7,263 nucleotides of DNA. It comes from JACTUA01 sp035506435 (GTDB lineage: Archaea > Halobacteriota > Methanomicrobia > Methanomicrobiales > JACTUA01). Numbering within the stretch: position 1 is the stretch's first letter; each line of letters starts with the position of its first letter. The translations under genes and the position numbers were made by a program. The notes under the pieces were generated by a model that did not search any database, had not been told where the DNA came from, and saw nothing but the letters and a program-made list of their open reading frames with translations. This document shows positions 6,356 through 7,263 of the stretch, one piece after another. The DNA is taken from assembly GCA_035506435.1 (NCBI GenBank), contig DATJPK010000124.1, positions 1 through 7,263 of the forward strand, read 5' to 3'.

Positions 6356-6921
6356 TAAGACACCAGATGTATGACCTGAGGCGTGATAAATGCCTCGATA
6401 ATCGCCGCGATGGCGACGAGGGGTATGACCACGCGGAGGAAGATCCAGGCATGGGACCTCGCGGTCTCGGCGGCGTCCCCCTCCCCGTGCCACTCGGAAA
6501 GGAGAGCCCCCCCGAGGACGAAACCGAGGGAAGCCGAGATGATGAAGGAGGGGATCTCGAAGATCCCGTGGGGGACGATGGCGGCCGCGACGTAGAGGAG
6601 GCCCTTCTCCTCCCGGACGATCTCGATGATCCCGCCGATGATCACCCCGTTCGAGGCGATAATGAAGAGGGTGAGAACCCCGAGGGTCACTCCGCCGAGG
6701 AAGAGGAGGATGCAGGCCTGCAGGTTGTTCATGAAGATGAAGAGTGCGAGGGAGGGAGCGTCGTGGGCATCGATCTTCCCCACGACCTCGTCCTGCACGA
6801 TCTGGATGAACTCCTTTCCCACCGACGGGTTCTGGATGACCACCGCCACTCCCGCGACTGCCGTCGCAAGGAAGGCAATGATCGCGATGGCAGCGGCGGT
6901 CCGGACGGGGAGGTCAGACAT
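6355..6921 (-). CDS. SpoIIM/DUF95 family integral membrane protein
   Basis: A 188-residue membrane protein. The family signatures are FIFMNNLQACILLFLGG (61-77) and VPHGIFEIPSFIIS (116-129). About five hydrophobic segments can be read: 7-29, 57-80, 82-103, 108-141 (possibly a broken helix) and 158-181. The N-terminus (MSDLPVR) is short, so segment 1 probably acts as an uncleaved anchor. The Bacillus member SpoIIM takes part in engulfment during sporulation. The archaeal proteins have no established function, and a sporulation role should not be transferred. The ATG at 6921 is preceded by GGGAGGT (6933-6927). The gene lies between the DUF63 gene (38-nt gap with two hairpins) and proS (11-nt gap), all on one strand. 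Confidence 0.92.
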   Translation of the reverse strand: MSDLPVRTAAAIAIIAFLATAVAGVAVVIQNPSVGKEFIQIVQDEVVGKIDAHDAPSLALFIFMNNLQACILLFLGGVTLGVLTLFIIASNGVIIGGIIEIVREEKGLLYVAAAIVPHGIFEIPSFIISASLGFVLGGALLSEWHGEGDAAETARSHAWIFLRVVIPLVAIAAIIEAFITPQVIHLVS

Positions 6922-6930
6922 GTAAAACCT

Positions 6931-6945
6931 CCCGCCTTCGGCGGG
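6931..6945 (-). promoter_or_regulatory. GC hairpin overlapping the ribosome-binding site of the SpoIIM-family gene
   Basis: On the minus strand CCCGCC-GAA-GGCGGG forms a perfect 6-bp stem with a 3-nt loop. The 3' arm shares its GGG with the Shine-Dalgarno GGGAGGT (6933-6927), so the folded form would partly hide the site. UUUU follows after AGG, so a weak terminator is a second reading. Confidence 0.5.
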
Positions 6946-6947
6946 AA

Positions 6948-6973
6948 TGCTTCATGTTCCTAAACATGAAGCA
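6948..6973. repeat. 11-bp perfect inverted repeat around the DUF63 stop codon
   Basis: The arms TGCTTCATGTT (6948-6958) and AACATGAAGCA (6963-6973) are perfectly complementary around a 4-nt spacer. On the minus strand the spacer is TAGG, whose TAG is the stop codon of the DUF63 gene. The element is AT-richer than its surroundings. It may be an RNA hairpin for partial termination, processing or translational insulation within the operon, or a dimeric operator site. Confidence 0.7.
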
Positions 6974-7263
6974 CCATCCTCGTCATGTCACGCACTCCGG
7001 GGGCGAGGCCAACGACAATCATCGCGAGGAGGACCATGTTCGCGAACTCCCGGTTTCCCTCCCGGCGGTACATCTCGAGGATCCAGATGGCCGGGATGAC
7101 GACGGCAAGCTTCAGGGGGAACAGGGAGAATGCCGTCCCCGTCCACCGGATGAGGGCCGAACCGACGACGTGGACCTCCTGGTAGGGGATCGGGCCGAAG
7201 TCGATCCCGTACCCTGTCGCCGATGCGTCGAGCATCTGCCCGATGATGAGGAGCCGGAAGAGG
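6960..7263 (-). CDS. DUF63 family archaeal membrane protein, 5' end cut by window
   Basis: The last 100 residues of a membrane protein whose N-terminus lies beyond base 7263; the frame is open through 7262. An internal ATG at 7235 is not the true start, because the sequence before it (LFRLLIIGQ) continues a hydrophobic helix. Recognised by DUF63-like features: the MLDASAT motif just after a membrane helix, YQEVHVVGSALI, a helix around PLKLAVVIPAIWIL, a basic loop (YRREGNREF), a last helix around NMVLLAMIVVGLAPG, and the GLAPGVRD ending. DUF63 has no known biochemical role. It is probably the upstream gene of the SpoIIM-family/proS operon; its promoter is outside the window. Confidence 0.85.
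   Translation of the reverse strand, partial: LFRLLIIGQMLDASATGYGIDFGPIPYQEVHVVGSALIRWTGTAFSLFPLKLAVVIPAIWILEMYRREGNREFANMVLLAMIVVGLAPGVRDMTRMVLHV

Noticed and set aside
5327..6358. Plus-strand open frame (343 codons) opposite proS
   Set aside because: Antisense to a complete ProRS; its composition is a typical shadow frame and it has no ribosome-binding site.
6344..6493. Longer proS start giving 50 extra residues
   Set aside because: The extension overlaps the SpoIIM-family gene, is Arg-rich and has no match to ProRS N-termini. The GTG at 6343 has a good ribosome-binding site and gives the normal family length.
6367..6963. Plus-strand open frame opposite the SpoIIM-family gene
   Set aside because: A highly acidic Asp/Glu/His/Arg-rich translation that mirrors the membrane-helix codons on the other strand; no support of its own.

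Overview
The window looks like a high-G+C methanogen genome, most likely an archaeon of the Methanomicrobiales type (inference). The signs are an archaeal-type prolyl-tRNA synthetase, a SpoIIM/DUF95 membrane protein, a DUF63 membrane protein (a family known essentially from archaea), strong GGAGGT/GGTGAT ribosome-binding sites and a TATA-box promoter. Seven protein-coding genes fill nearly all of it. I see no tRNA, rRNA, CRISPR array, insertion sequence or phage gene.

Layout. (1) Bases 1-1668, minus strand: the first 556 residues of a thiamine-diphosphate (TPP) enzyme of the pyruvate oxidase/acetolactate synthase superfamily, with a rubredoxin domain fused to its N-terminus. Its C-terminus lies outside the window. 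(2) Bases 1669-1853: a divergent intergenic region with a clear TATA box for the minus-strand gene and a hairpin over the ribosome-binding site of the plus-strand gene. (3) Bases 1854-4306, plus strand: a two-gene unit with an 11-nt gap, an NAD(P)-malic enzyme followed by a cysteinyl-tRNA synthetase-like protein. (4) Bases 4446-4901, plus strand: a small protein with two zinc-ribbon-like CxxC pairs at each end, function unknown. (5) Bases 4907-7263, minus strand: a likely operon read right to left, DUF63 (5' end cut by the window), SpoIIM/DUF95, proS. Two tandem hairpins lie between the first two of these genes.

How the genes may work together. Malic enzyme makes pyruvate, and pyruvate is the usual substrate of the divergently transcribed TPP enzyme family. 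Together they could form a small pyruvate-handling module, with the fused rubredoxin taking or giving electrons (inference). The right-hand operon pairs a housekeeping tRNA synthetase with two integral membrane proteins of unknown function.

The most unusual item is the CysRS-like protein. It keeps the nucleotide-binding signatures (HLGN, KMSKS). Two of the four residues that bind the cysteine-recognising zinc in E. coli CysRS are replaced (Cys to Asp, Glu to Asn), and the C-terminal anticodon-binding domain is absent. It may therefore not be an ordinary CysRS. The rubredoxin-TPP enzyme fusion is the second item worth following up.
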